Below are positions 27,733 through 36,888 of a stretch of 64,000 nucleotides of DNA, in pieces. The first letter of the stretch is position 1; every line of letters begins with the position of its first letter. Under the pieces are notes generated by a model, which worked only from the letters and a program-made list of their open reading frames with translations, was not told where the DNA came from and made no database searches. This DNA comes from Sphingobacterium sp. (GTDB taxonomy: Bacteria; Bacteroidota; Bacteroidia; Sphingobacteriales; Sphingobacteriaceae), in contig JAITTY010000001.1 in the NCBI GenBank assembly GCA_031286695.1, positions 219,838 through 283,837 on the forward strand, in the 5' to 3' direction. The position numbers and the translations under genes are program-made.

Positions 27733-27740
27733 TATATTTG
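27733..27740 (+). promoter_or_regulatory. -7 promoter box of the GlxA-type regulator gene
   Basis: TATATTTG matches TAnnTTTG. Transcription would start near 27745, giving a leader of about 20 bases before the ATG at 27765. It argues against the upstream in-frame ATG at 27738, which overlaps the box. Confidence 0.45.
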
Positions 27741-27764
27741 CACGCGACCTTATACACCCTGAAC

Positions 27765-28760
27765 ATGAAACACTTAACCATCTTAGTACCAGATAGTCAA
27801 ACAGGCCCAAACACCATATCTTGCATTGTTGGAACATATCATGTATTCACCGAGGCTAACCGCTATTACAATCAACTGGGCAGAGAACCCATTTTTAATA
27901 TAGAATTGGCGGGAGCTTCCATGCAGAGTAACTTTGTCAATGGATTATTAACGGTGCTGTCCCAGAAAGATATCGCTGCAATTCAAAAAACCAACCTCAT
28001 TATAATACCCGCTGTGATTCCTAATTTTGATGCAATAGAAGCTGGAAATATCATCCTGACTGAATGGGTATTGGCCCAATATAACAAGGGAGCCAATGTT
28101 GCAAGCATGTGTACTGGCGCATATTTACTGGCGTCCACGGGTCTCCTAGACAACAAAAACTGCTCTATCCACTGGAAGTCCGCTGCAAATTTCAAGAAAC
28201 TCTTTCCCAAGGTCAATTTGAAAACAGAACAAATTATCACTGATGAGCAAGGCATCTATACGAATGGCGGGGGCTATTCCTTCCTCAACCTTCTCCTCTA
28301 TCTTGTTGAAAAATTCTACGATAGACAGACGGCTATTTATTGCTCCAAAATCTTTCAAATTGATATTGACAGGCAAACGCAATCTGATTTTATGATTTTT
28401 AATGGACAGAAGTCACATGGAGACGAAATGATCATGCGTGCACAGGACTATCTCGAAAAGAATTTTACTGAGAAAATATCGATGGATAAGCTATCAGCAC
28501 TATTTACGATAGGGCGCAGAAGTTTCGATCGCAGATTTATCAGGGCTACAGGCAACACACCAATAGAATATCTTCAACGAATAAAAATAGAATCGGCAAA
28601 AAAGTCACTTGAGACCTCTAGAAAGACCGTAAACGAAGTGATGTATGGTGTTGGATACACAGATATAAAGGCTTTCCGCGAAATATTTCGTCGCTTTACA
28701 GGACTCACTCCGCTAGCGTACAAAAGCAAATACAATAAGAGAAACACCGTTCAAGAATAG
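27765..28760 (+). CDS. GlxA-family AraC-type regulator (DJ-1/PfpI domain + HTH)
   Basis: 331 residues from the ATG at 27765. The N-terminal DJ-1/PfpI-like domain (to about 190) has the nucleophile-elbow region VASMCTGAYLLA, where Cys sits in the usual place. The C-terminal AraC HTH pair (about 225-325) reads MDKLSALFTIGRRSFDRRFIRATGNTPIEYL with the second helix FREIFRRFTGLTPLAYKSKY. GlxA-type regulators sense small nitrogenous or other metabolites through the DJ-1 domain. Targets are unknown; the GNAT gene 58 bases downstream is a candidate partner. Confidence 0.9.
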   Translation: MKHLTILVPDSQTGPNTISCIVGTYHVFTEANRYYNQLGREPIFNIELAGASMQSNFVNGLLTVLSQKDIAAIQKTNLIIIPAVIPNFDAIEAGNIILTEWVLAQYNKGANVASMCTGAYLLASTGLLDNKNCSIHWKSAANFKKLFPKVNLKTEQIITDEQGIYTNGGGYSFLNLLLYLVEKFYDRQTAIYCSKIFQIDIDRQTQSDFMIFNGQKSHGDEMIMRAQDYLEKNFTEKISMDKLSALFTIGRRSFDRRFIRATGNTPIEYLQRIKIESAKKSLETSRKTVNEVMYGVGYTDIKAFREIFRRFTGLTPLAYKSKYNKRNTVQE

Positions 28761-28818
28761 AATTGTTATTCAAAAGTCCTTATATTTAACTTTATACGTA
28801 AACCCATTTAATAAATAA

Positions 28819-29619
28819 ATGACTTTTGAACCCATTCAGATTTCCGACTTACCCCAAATAGCAAAACTAACTCCAGAAGGCTGGGGTGATATTACTGTAA
28901 AGGTGAGACATTATATGAACAGTGCATTTTGTTTTCCAATAAAGCTCGTCGTCAACCGCAAGATTGCAGCCATTGGAGCTACTATTGTGCATGATCATGT
29001 TGCGTGGCTTGGGCATATCATTGTCGATCCAGATGAACGGGGAAAAGGATATGGAAAAATAATGACCAACGAGCTCATTCGTACCGCTCAACTCAACAAC
29101 TGTACAAGTATTCAGCTTATAGCGACCGATATGGGAGCACCCGTTTACGCAAAAATTGGGTTTCAAGAAAGCTCCTCCTATCTTTTCTTTGAAGGCATAG
29201 CACTGACTCATCCTGAGGAACCAGACAACAATATACTTCCTTATCAATCCAACTTTAAACAGGCTCTTCTAGCGCTTGATCACGCAATAACGGCAGAATA
29301 TAGACAATGTGAGATAGAGCCACACTTACAATCTGCCTATGTTTACGCGGATAATAACACGATGAGCGCTTATTATCTTCCAACATTGGGAGAGGGATTT
29401 ATTGCATCAAACGAACCACATGCTGGAATAGCCTTACTTAAATTACATTTAAAACAAAATTCAAAAGTCGTACTACCCAAAGAGAATACGATTGCAATTT
29501 CATTTTTAACGAGTCAAGGATATTGTGTAAAACGCGAAGCGAAACGCATGTATCTTGGTGATCATATCGATGTCCAATTTCCATATATATTCAATAGAAT
29601 CGGTGGAAATATCGGTTAA
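28819..29619 (+). CDS. GNAT-family N-acetyltransferase
   Basis: 266 residues. The acetyl-CoA loop is visible in HIIVDPDERGKGYGKIMTNELI (R/Q-x-x-G-x-G/A form), about residues 73-94, followed by the beta-bulge region IQLIATDMGAPVYAKIGFQ. The second half (from about 140) is a further GNAT-like fold of lower conservation, with YLPTLGEGFIA. It acetylates an amine of unknown identity. It follows the GlxA-type regulator on the same strand. Confidence 0.8.
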   Translation: MTFEPIQISDLPQIAKLTPEGWGDITVKVRHYMNSAFCFPIKLVVNRKIAAIGATIVHDHVAWLGHIIVDPDERGKGYGKIMTNELIRTAQLNNCTSIQLIATDMGAPVYAKIGFQESSSYLFFEGIALTHPEEPDNNILPYQSNFKQALLALDHAITAEYRQCEIEPHLQSAYVYADNNTMSAYYLPTLGEGFIASNEPHAGIALLKLHLKQNSKVVLPKENTIAISFLTSQGYCVKREAKRMYLGDHIDVQFPYIFNRIGGNIG

Positions 29620-29670
29620 CTTCTAAAAAAAGATTCATTAGTAAACCATATATTCAATTTAACCTTACCC

Positions 29671-31266
29671 ATGAAACTATATTATTTCCTCACCCTCACC
29701 TTAGTCACACTTGTACCCTGTATGCTGATGGCGCAAACAGGTAAAGTAAAAAAGCAGCCAAATATTGTTTATATCATGAGTGATGATCACGGCTATCAGG
29801 CTATCAGCGCCTATGGTTATGGGTTGAACGAAACTCCTCACATTGATCGATTGGCAAAGGAAGGCGCGATCTTCACCCGTGCCACGGTGACAAATTCGCT
29901 ATGCGCCCCTAGCAGGGCTGTGCTGTTAACAGGGAAGCACAGCTATATCAATGGAAAAATTGATAATGAGGCTAAATTCGATTGGAATCAGGATAACTTC
30001 GCGAAGATCCTCCAAAAAAATGGCTATCAAACCGCATTAATAGGTAAAATTCACATGGATGGTCTGCCTCAGGGTTTTGACCACTCAGCTGTTCTTATTG
30101 ATCAGGGGGAATACTACAATCCAAACTTTATTATCGATGGCGTCAAACAGCAAATCCAAGGTTACGTGTCCGACCTAACCACCGACATGACTCTGGATTG
30201 GATCGCGCAACGAGATACAAGCAGGCCATTCTGTGTACTCTATCACCAAAAAGCACCGCACCGGGAGTGGTTACCAGCCTTACGGCATCTTCAACAGTAT
30301 ACATCAAAAACCTATAAAGAACCCAGTAATCTATTCGATACCTACGAAGGAAGAGGAACGGCAGCAAAAACCGCAGAAATGAATATCCTCAAACATATGA
30401 ACTGGGCTGGAGACAACAAGATACCACCTGCACTAATGGACGAATTGGGCATAAAAGAATATTTAACCTGGGATAAGGCGGCCTTTAATGGAAACCTGGG
30501 AAGGATGACAGCAACACAGCGTGCAACATGGGATTCTATCTACAACCCAATTATGGCAGATTTTAAAATGAAATACCACAACATGTCCAAAGAAGACCTT
30601 ATGCGCTGGCGATATCAGCGTTATATGCAAGACTACTTAGGCACTGTTGCCGCTGTAGATGAAGGCGTTGGACGTCTATTGGATTTTCTGAAAGAAAATG
30701 GACTCGATGAAAATACAATTGTCATTTATACCTCGGACCAGGGCTTTTACCTTGGTGAACATGGTTGGTTTGATAAACGTTTTATGTATGAAGAATCGCT
30801 TCGAACCCCCTTATTGATCCGTTACCCAGCGGAAATAAAAGCTGGCCAATCTTCAAAAGCACTTGTCCAGAATCTCGATTTTGCACCTACAATCCTAGAT
30901 TATGCAGGGCTTGCGGCTCCAAAAGATATGCAGGGAAAATCATTTCGTGGTTTGCTCAACGGGAAAGAACATAAATGGCGTGATGCCGTATATTACACCT
31001 ATTATGAATATCCTTCCATTCATATGGTAAAACGCCACTACGGAATTCGCACCGAAAGGTACAAACTGATCCATTTCTACTACGACAAAGATGAGTGGGA
31101 ATTATATGACCTTGAAAAAGATCCGCAGGAAATGCAGAATGTATACAATGTACAAGCATACCAAAACGTACGTGAAGAAATGCATCATAAACTGCGCGAA
31201 GCCCGGGCTTACTATAAAGATTCCGATGAAAACGACAAGAAGTTTTTACCAAAAATAAAACCTTGA
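29671..31266 (+). CDS. secreted type I sulfatase
   Basis: 531 residues with a signal peptide ending near LMAQT, so periplasmic. The formylglycine signature is SLCAPSRAVLLTGKHSY, with Cys converted to formylglycine by an anaerobic-type sulfatase-maturating enzyme. Metal ligands include the DDHGYQA strand near the start, and DQGFYLGEHGWFDKR later supplies the His and Asp. It cleaves sulfate esters from glycans or other sulfated compounds. No SusC/SusD pair or maturase lies within the window, so the substrate cannot be guessed. A hairpin follows directly after the stop. Confidence 0.9.
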   Translation: MKLYYFLTLTLVTLVPCMLMAQTGKVKKQPNIVYIMSDDHGYQAISAYGYGLNETPHIDRLAKEGAIFTRATVTNSLCAPSRAVLLTGKHSYINGKIDNEAKFDWNQDNFAKILQKNGYQTALIGKIHMDGLPQGFDHSAVLIDQGEYYNPNFIIDGVKQQIQGYVSDLTTDMTLDWIAQRDTSRPFCVLYHQKAPHREWLPALRHLQQYTSKTYKEPSNLFDTYEGRGTAAKTAEMNILKHMNWAGDNKIPPALMDELGIKEYLTWDKAAFNGNLGRMTATQRATWDSIYNPIMADFKMKYHNMSKEDLMRWRYQRYMQDYLGTVAAVDEGVGRLLDFLKENGLDENTIVIYTSDQGFYLGEHGWFDKRFMYEESLRTPLLIRYPAEIKAGQSSKALVQNLDFAPTILDYAGLAAPKDMQGKSFRGLLNGKEHKWRDAVYYTYYEYPSIHMVKRHYGIRTERYKLIHFYYDKDEWELYDLEKDPQEMQNVYNVQAYQNVREEMHHKLREARAYYKDSDENDKKFLPKIKP

Positions 31267-31291
31267 TTTACTGGAGCAGCGCTCCAGTAAA
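31267..31291. terminator. hairpin between sulfatase and convergent GIY-YIG gene
   Basis: A perfect 11-bp stem (31267-31277 with 31281-31291) with a 3-base loop starts right after the sulfatase stop. There is no T-tract on the + side, so termination strength is uncertain. Confidence 0.55.
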
Positions 31292-31308
31292 CCATATTCG
31301 TCAGTGAT

Positions 31309-32109
31309 CTAAAAAGGATTGCACTTAAAATAACGTCTCAAAATACGTCTGACATCTCTGTTGTCAGCTTTAAGGAGGATAGCTTCCCGTTTTTTCTTTT
31401 CACTACGTACACGTTTATTGCAATAGCCAAATCCTTTATACTGACCATCCAAAAGGTAAACCAGCCCCTTTTCTTCGGGTGTACGGCCTAGAAACTCCAA
31501 AAATATCTCGCCCAGCGGCAGTTCAGAAGAGGCCACAAACTCCTGGACTCTTCGATTATAATCTTCCGGTAGCTCCTGCGCAATACAAGCCCCCTTGCAG
31601 GTTTTCAGCATGTACTGAAAACAATGCCGCGTATAAGTCTGCAGCCTGTTTATCTTTTGGCAAAGCTGGTACGCTTCCACGATCTTGAATAACTGCTCCT
31701 TTCCTTCCTGATGACTCGAGAAGGTCATTAACTCCTCACGTTCGGAATCAAGCGCTTCCACTTGAAGGACTTGATAGCCCGATGGATTTGTCTCTAAATA
31801 AAGGCCAAATCCATAGTAGGTTCGACGCTGTGCACGGTTGTAAAACGGCTGATGTTTTTTGATCAGGTCAGATTCATATAAAAGGGCTAATAATTCGTGA
31901 CCTGTTAGTTCAAACCCCACACGGTAAGCCGCTCCCTGGATTTTACGTTCCTTAAAATCTGTACTTCTAAAATGTTGCAATAACCTATTCCTGATATCGA
32001 TACTCTTACCGACATAAATTAACACATCATTCTTATCGTAAATATAATATACGCCAACTGCAGAAGGCACTCCTTCAAGCAATCCCGCAATTTGTTCTTT
32101 CGTCATCAC
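31309..32109 (-). CDS. GIY-YIG nuclease-domain protein
   Basis: 266 residues. The GIY-YIG fold is at the N-terminus: SAVGVYYIYDKNDVLIYVGKS (about 16-36) with R in IRNRLLQHF and the Glu region ESDLIKKHQPFYN, which is close to the UvrC nuclease half. The C-terminal part is helical and contains LKTCKGACIAQELP with paired Cys. Bacteroidota often carry this unit fused behind a DnaQ-type exonuclease; here the exonuclease part is absent. It lies 44 bases after the DnaE-type polymerase gene on the same strand and probably belongs to that operon, hinting at a role in repair. Confidence 0.8.
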   Translation of the reverse strand: MMTKEQIAGLLEGVPSAVGVYYIYDKNDVLIYVGKSIDIRNRLLQHFRSTDFKERKIQGAAYRVGFELTGHELLALLYESDLIKKHQPFYNRAQRRTYYGFGLYLETNPSGYQVLQVEALDSEREELMTFSSHQEGKEQLFKIVEAYQLCQKINRLQTYTRHCFQYMLKTCKGACIAQELPEDYNRRVQEFVASSELPLGEIFLEFLGRTPEEKGLVYLLDGQYKGFGYCNKRVRSEKKKREAILLKADNRDVRRILRRYFKCNPF

Positions 32110-32153
32110 TTGTACTCCACGTAATACATTACAAAGGTAATCTAAAAAATAGG

Positions 32154-35090
32154 CTATTCACTTCGCGGATCAGATTTTAAAGGCATCTTGGCACATCGTT
32201 TTACTTCCAATGATGGACAGCCATAGTCAACGACAATTTTCCCTTCGATCAAATAAATACCGTTCCCCCGAAGTGGATATTCGATAAGTGTCTGAGGAAA
32301 ATGAACGGTATCAAAAAAACGTCCTTCCGAATCCAAAAAAGTTCCAAATTTCATTTGTCCACCATTGCGCATCCGGACAATTTTTTCACAGACAAAATCA
32401 CCGACCATTCGAATAGTCTCACCTTCGTTGGACTTCATGTTCTCCGCACAAATATCGCCTCTAAAGGTACTCTTTGCCAAATCGAACAATGTACCTGTAA
32501 CACAGAAACCGATCAACTCAAGCTCATCATAATAGTCTTCCAAGACATTTTCCTCCAGTGGCGGAAGTATAGGTTTTCTGCTTTCCACATCAAAGAGTAC
32601 ATTTCCGTTGCGGGCCGGTTTATATTTACTCATCATCAAATGACCCTCCCACAATAATTGTTTTTTCCCTATTCCAGTAAAACGCAAGGCACCAGCACGA
32701 ATCAAAATAATTAATTGCTCCAGGCCGATCGCCGTCCTGCTAATAAAATTTTCTAAACTAAGATAAGGTCCATGTAATGCACGTTCATTTACGATATGTA
32801 AAGCCAGTTTTTGCTCCAGATGCTGGAGACAATCAAATCCCAAATAAATATCCTTTCCAAAAATACGCGTATTAGCATTGGACTGGTTAACGCAAGGCAA
32901 ACAGATGTTGGCCCCTGCAACCCGCGCTTCATTAACATACACCTTGCGGTTGTAGAAACCACCATAATTATTGAGGACCGCAACCATAAATTCCAACGGG
33001 AAATAGGTTTTTAAGTAGAGACTTTGGTAACTCTCCACAGCATAGGACGCTGAATGTGCTTTATTGAAGGAGTAACCAGCAAAACTCTCCATCTGCCTCC
33101 AAATTTCTATACTGATCCGCTCTGCATATCCTTTCGACTTGCAATTGGCAAAAAAACGCGCGCTGATAGCTGCAAGGTGATCCTTATCACGATATTTGCC
33201 CGACATCATGCGCCGCAGTACATCTGCATCGGCCATATCCAAGCCACCGTAGGCGTTTGCAATTTTCATCACATCTTCTTGGTAAACCATCACACCATAA
33301 GTTTCCTCGAGCTGTTCTTTAAAAACTGGATGCGGGTAACTTGCGGCAGATGGATCGTGATGACGTCGAATATATTCGCTCATCATTCCCGAACTAGCCA
33401 CCCCTGGACGAATAATGGAAGAAGCTGCCACTAAAGTTTTATAAGTATTGCATGACAGTTTAGTCAAAAGCTGACGCATAGCTGGACTTTCAATATAGAA
33501 ACATCCAATAGTATGGGCAGACTGCAATTGTGCCGCAATTAGTGGGTCATTAAAGAAAAGCTCGGGGGTATCTGTATTGATCAGTTCGCCCAGATTCTCA
33601 CGGACTATCGTTCTGCAGTCCTTGATATGACCTATCCCTCGTTGCGATAGAATATCAAATTTTTCAAAACCAATATCTTCGGCGACGTACATATCAAATT
33701 GCATCGTAGGGAGCCCTTTAGGAGGATAGTCCATCGCTCCATAAGATACCAGGGGCGCTTCAGAAATAAGAACACCACTTGCATGGATGGAACGTTGATT
33801 AGGAAAATCTGCCATCCGATTGTATACACTCAAAATGGTATTCGTTACTTCATTTTTATTCAGCATGTGTTCGGGTTCGTGAATCAAACGATCGATCTCC
33901 GCCTTAGGAAGACCATATACCTTTCCAAGTTCACGCAAAATACTCCGCGACCGAAATGTACTCATTGCGCCCATTAACGCGACATGTCCATGCTCGTATT
34001 TATTAAAAATATAATCATAAATATCGTCACGCTCATTCCAGCTAAAGTCAATATCAAAATCGGGAGCGCTCTTCCGCTTAGGATTTAGAAAACGTTCAAA
34101 TGGCAGATTCAATGCAATAGGATCAACATCGGTAATCCCCAAACAATAGGCTACTGCGGAGTTTGCTCCAGAACCACGCCCTACATAATGAAAATCCCGA
34201 TGTCTTGCATAGCGACAAATATCGTTCGTTATCAGAAAATAACTTGAAAATTTAAGATGTTCTATAATTTCCAATTCCCGCTGGATCCGTTCCCTTGCCA
34301 CAGCATCACTTTTCCCATAACGTCTTTCCAACCCCATTGCTGCCTGGCTAAAAAGCATTTCCTTATCCGCGTAATGACTGTCTGTAAAAGTGGTTTTATT
34401 TTTAACGGTCTCAAATTCGAAATAGAAGGAACATTGGGCAAGCAGTTGCTCGGTATTGTTCACGAGTTCGGGTAAATCTGCAAACAGCTCCATCAACGCT
34501 TTTCTCGACAAAGGTACTTCATCCGGATGAGCCACTTGATGCGCCTCCAATTGTGATATCAACAGATTATTGTCAATCGCACGTAATTGTCTATGCAGCA
34601 CATAGTCATTCCGCTGGAAACTTACAGGCGCCAATACAACACAATCAGCCAAATGTTTCCGATCCAACAAGCGTACTTTGGTGCGTTCAGAGGGTTTAAC
34701 CCCAATATATTCATAGTCCCGCAACTCTTGTTGGCCGATCATCGAAAATGGATAAACAACAAATACCTGTTCAAAATTGGGGGCACGTTGCGGCACAGAT
34801 CGCTGCTCCATATTCAGTTTGGTACGATAGGTATTAATTTCCTGAAAACCGCGTTCATTCTTAGCAATAGCGATAAAACAAAGCGTGTCACCTGCTCTAA
34901 ACTCCATCCCTGCGAGTAAATTTATCCCGCTTTTACGTCCCAGCCGTATAAAATCCAATGTTCCAGAACTATTGTTAATATCGGTCAGCACGGCAGTATC
35001 GTAGCCTCCAGACCGGATCTCTTCGATGAGATCTTCCAGACTCAATGTCCCATACCGCAGGCTATAGAAGCTATGAAGATTTAGAAGCAC
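32154..35090 (-). CDS. dnaE2: DnaE-type (error-prone, DnaE2-like) DNA polymerase III alpha subunit
   Basis: About 978 residues if it starts at the GTG (35090), which follows an unusually good Shine-Dalgarno AAAGGAGG at 35096-35103. An in-frame ATG at 35123 lies inside the upstream gene. Domains in order: PHP (LNLHSFYSLRYGTLSLEDL, then TDINNSSG), polymerase palm with the catalytic PDFDIDF and FERFLNPKRKSAPD, fingers, and a C-terminal OB fold (about 890-960). It is shorter than replicative DnaE (about 1160), lacking the tau-binding tail. With a Y-family polymerase directly upstream (20-base overlap) this fits a DnaE2/ImuB-like mutasome, so translesion synthesis is the likely job. Confidence 0.88.
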   Translation of the reverse strand: MLLNLHSFYSLRYGTLSLEDLIEEIRSGGYDTAVLTDINNSSGTLDFIRLGRKSGINLLAGMEFRAGDTLCFIAIAKNERGFQEINTYRTKLNMEQRSVPQRAPNFEQVFVVYPFSMIGQQELRDYEYIGVKPSERTKVRLLDRKHLADCVVLAPVSFQRNDYVLHRQLRAIDNNLLISQLEAHQVAHPDEVPLSRKALMELFADLPELVNNTEQLLAQCSFYFEFETVKNKTTFTDSHYADKEMLFSQAAMGLERRYGKSDAVARERIQRELEIIEHLKFSSYFLITNDICRYARHRDFHYVGRGSGANSAVAYCLGITDVDPIALNLPFERFLNPKRKSAPDFDIDFSWNERDDIYDYIFNKYEHGHVALMGAMSTFRSRSILRELGKVYGLPKAEIDRLIHEPEHMLNKNEVTNTILSVYNRMADFPNQRSIHASGVLISEAPLVSYGAMDYPPKGLPTMQFDMYVAEDIGFEKFDILSQRGIGHIKDCRTIVRENLGELINTDTPELFFNDPLIAAQLQSAHTIGCFYIESPAMRQLLTKLSCNTYKTLVAASSIIRPGVASSGMMSEYIRRHHDPSAASYPHPVFKEQLEETYGVMVYQEDVMKIANAYGGLDMADADVLRRMMSGKYRDKDHLAAISARFFANCKSKGYAERISIEIWRQMESFAGYSFNKAHSASYAVESYQSLYLKTYFPLEFMVAVLNNYGGFYNRKVYVNEARVAGANICLPCVNQSNANTRIFGKDIYLGFDCLQHLEQKLALHIVNERALHGPYLSLENFISRTAIGLEQLIILIRAGALRFTGIGKKQLLWEGHLMMSKYKPARNGNVLFDVESRKPILPPLEENVLEDYYDELELIGFCVTGTLFDLAKSTFRGDICAENMKSNEGETIRMVGDFVCEKIVRMRNGGQMKFGTFLDSEGRFFDTVHFPQTLIEYPLRGNGIYLIEGKIVVDYGCPSLEVKRCAKMPLKSDPRSE

Positions 35091-36255
35091 TCTTCCCTCC
35101 TTTCTCCCCTGGAATGGGTACACAAATCCCTTTCATCAAAAATTCTGCTCCATATCGACTTTTAATACGATCCATAGCCTGCATCAAATTTACTTCTTCG
35201 GCATTATCAGCAAATAGATCCGTCTGGTAAGCGCCATAGATTAGACCCGAAAACTTGATTCCTACCAACCTAATTAACATCCGCCGGCTATATAGCTTTT
35301 TAAATAAAGATAGTACTACTTCGATCAATCTTCGGTCGGAATTCGTATAACCGATCTGCAATTGCTGGGTGTGGGTATCAAAATTACTATAGCGTATCTT
35401 TAAGGTAACACAACTGGTCAGCCGCTGTTCTTTACGTAACTCAAAAGCGAGATGATCAACCATCCCGATCAATGTACGTCGCAATACATCTATATCGATC
35501 GTATCCTGCTGGTAAGTCGTTTCTTTAGACATGGATTTTTGTTCACGAAAGGGAACGACAAGCGTATCGTCGAGACCATTGGCCTTCCGCCAAATATGAA
35601 TACCATTTTCCCCTAAAACCTGCTGTAAGGTTAAAATCTCCATTTGTTGCAATGTTCCAATTTTCGAAATCCCCATATTACGCAACAAGGTATATGACTT
35701 ATCACCGACCATGGGTATTTTCCGAATGGAAAGCGGGGCAAGAAAACCCTTTTCTGTCCCCCCATTCACTTGCAACTCACCGCAGGGTTTTGCCTGTCCT
35801 GTTGCGATTTTAGAAACTGTTTTGTTGACAGAAAGGCCAAAACTGATCGGCAGTCCCGTTTCCCGAATGATGCGCTGCCGCAATTCTTGGCTCCATTTCC
35901 AGCATCCGAAATAACGGTCCATTCCCGAAACATCAAGATAATGTTCATCGATGCTTGCTTTCTCTACAATTGGTGTCTCTAACGAAATAATTTCGGTCAC
36001 CATATTAGAGTAATAACTGTATAAATCGTGATCACCTTTAACAACAACCGCATCCGGGCACATTCTTAGGGCCAAGCGCATTGGCATGGCGGAATGTACC
36101 CCCGACTTCCTGGCTTCATAAGAACACGAAGCCACCACACCTCGATCGCTGCTGCCACCGATAAGCACTGGTACACCAATAAGCTTACTATTGACCAGCC
36201 GTTCAACGGATACAAAAAATGTATCCAGATCACAATGGACTATACTCCTTTCCAT
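35071..36255 (-). CDS. dinB: Y-family DNA polymerase (DinB/Pol IV-like)
   Basis: About 394 residues from the ATG at 36255; an ATG at 36279 adds eight residues and overlaps a palindrome, so is less likely. The palm begins with MERSIVHCDLDTFFVSVERL with the metal Asp pair in HCDLD, then the SYEARKSGV loop and the second catalytic motif SIDEHYLDVSG. The little-finger domain makes up the last third. All catalytic acidic residues are intact, so it is probably an active translesion polymerase and not an inactive ImuB. The end overlaps the start of the DnaE2-like gene by 20 bases. Confidence 0.88.
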   Translation of the reverse strand: MERSIVHCDLDTFFVSVERLVNSKLIGVPVLIGGSSDRGVVASCSYEARKSGVHSAMPMRLALRMCPDAVVVKGDHDLYSYYSNMVTEIISLETPIVEKASIDEHYLDVSGMDRYFGCWKWSQELRQRIIRETGLPISFGLSVNKTVSKIATGQAKPCGELQVNGGTEKGFLAPLSIRKIPMVGDKSYTLLRNMGISKIGTLQQMEILTLQQVLGENGIHIWRKANGLDDTLVVPFREQKSMSKETTYQQDTIDIDVLRRTLIGMVDHLAFELRKEQRLTSCVTLKIRYSNFDTHTQQLQIGYTNSDRRLIEVVLSLFKKLYSRRMLIRLVGIKFSGLIYGAYQTDLFADNAEEVNLMQAMDRIKSRYGAEFLMKGICVPIPGEKGGKSASKSS

Positions 36256-36268
36256 ATCATTCACGTAT

Positions 36269-36278
36269 TGACATGTCA
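36269..36278. promoter_or_regulatory. 10-bp palindrome upstream of the translesion operon
   Basis: TGACATGTCA is an exact palindrome 13 bases before the preferred polymerase start, with a further half-like CTTGTCA at 36285-36291. It could be a damage-responsive operator, but its resemblance to any known SOS box is not established. Confidence 0.25.
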
Positions 36279-36534
36279 TTATTACTTGTCAGCAATAAAA
36301 ATCACGCTCAAATATACTAATATATTTAGCATTTAAAAAAAATGATGGCGAAAAAAAATAGCAAACGCATCTTGTAGAAAGAATACAGCAGCATCTTCAA
36401 TCGTACGCCAAAAGCTAAGGCAACAGGTAAACAATTGAATGAAAGCAAATGCTATTGGCACACTGTAAAAACATGTGACAAAAAGATAAATTGCAAATCA
36501 ACAACAAAATGCAGCCATTATCTGTTCAGATAGT

Positions 36535-36822
36535 ATGGGAAAATATTATACCAAGGGAAACACGATTAGTAGCGGAGCATATACTGCAAAGGGTAAAAAG
36601 GAAAAAAAATACATTGTCAGCGAGATTAAGCGCGATGGGGAACTGGTCGGCGTCGGTATTTATTATGACGGATCCGATGAACTACGTGCGGCGGTTGTGA
36701 TTAATGATCAAGGGCAAGGAGTTGAAATCCGCAACCTACACGATGAACATTATCCAGAAGCGCAAGCAGATGATGACTTGGCTTTTCTCTGGCCTCTTTA
36801 TGAAAAAATGGTCGGCAAATAA
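36535..36822 (+). CDS. hypothetical 95-residue protein
   Basis: I do not recognise the family. The N-terminus is basic and Tyr/Gly-rich (MGKYYTKGNTISSGAYTAKG, then a Lys run), and the middle is beta-rich with ELVGVGIYYDGSDELRAAVVI; the end is acidic (EAQADDDLAFLWPLYEKMVG). No signal peptide or membrane helix is seen. It lies alone, divergent from the translesion operon and convergent with the P-type ATPase. The composition is protein-like in this frame only. Confidence 0.6.
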   Translation: MGKYYTKGNTISSGAYTAKGKKEKKYIVSEIKRDGELVGVGIYYDGSDELRAAVVINDQGQGVEIRNLHDEHYPEAQADDDLAFLWPLYEKMVGK

Positions 36823-36888
36823 GGTCCTATAAACACCCGCCCTCCATTTCATCAAATTAGAAGGACGAGTGTAAAACAGAGTTCATCA

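Noticed and set aside
31267-31291. Hairpin as a mobile-element end
   Set aside because: No direct repeats or transposase nearby; its position between convergent genes fits a terminator.
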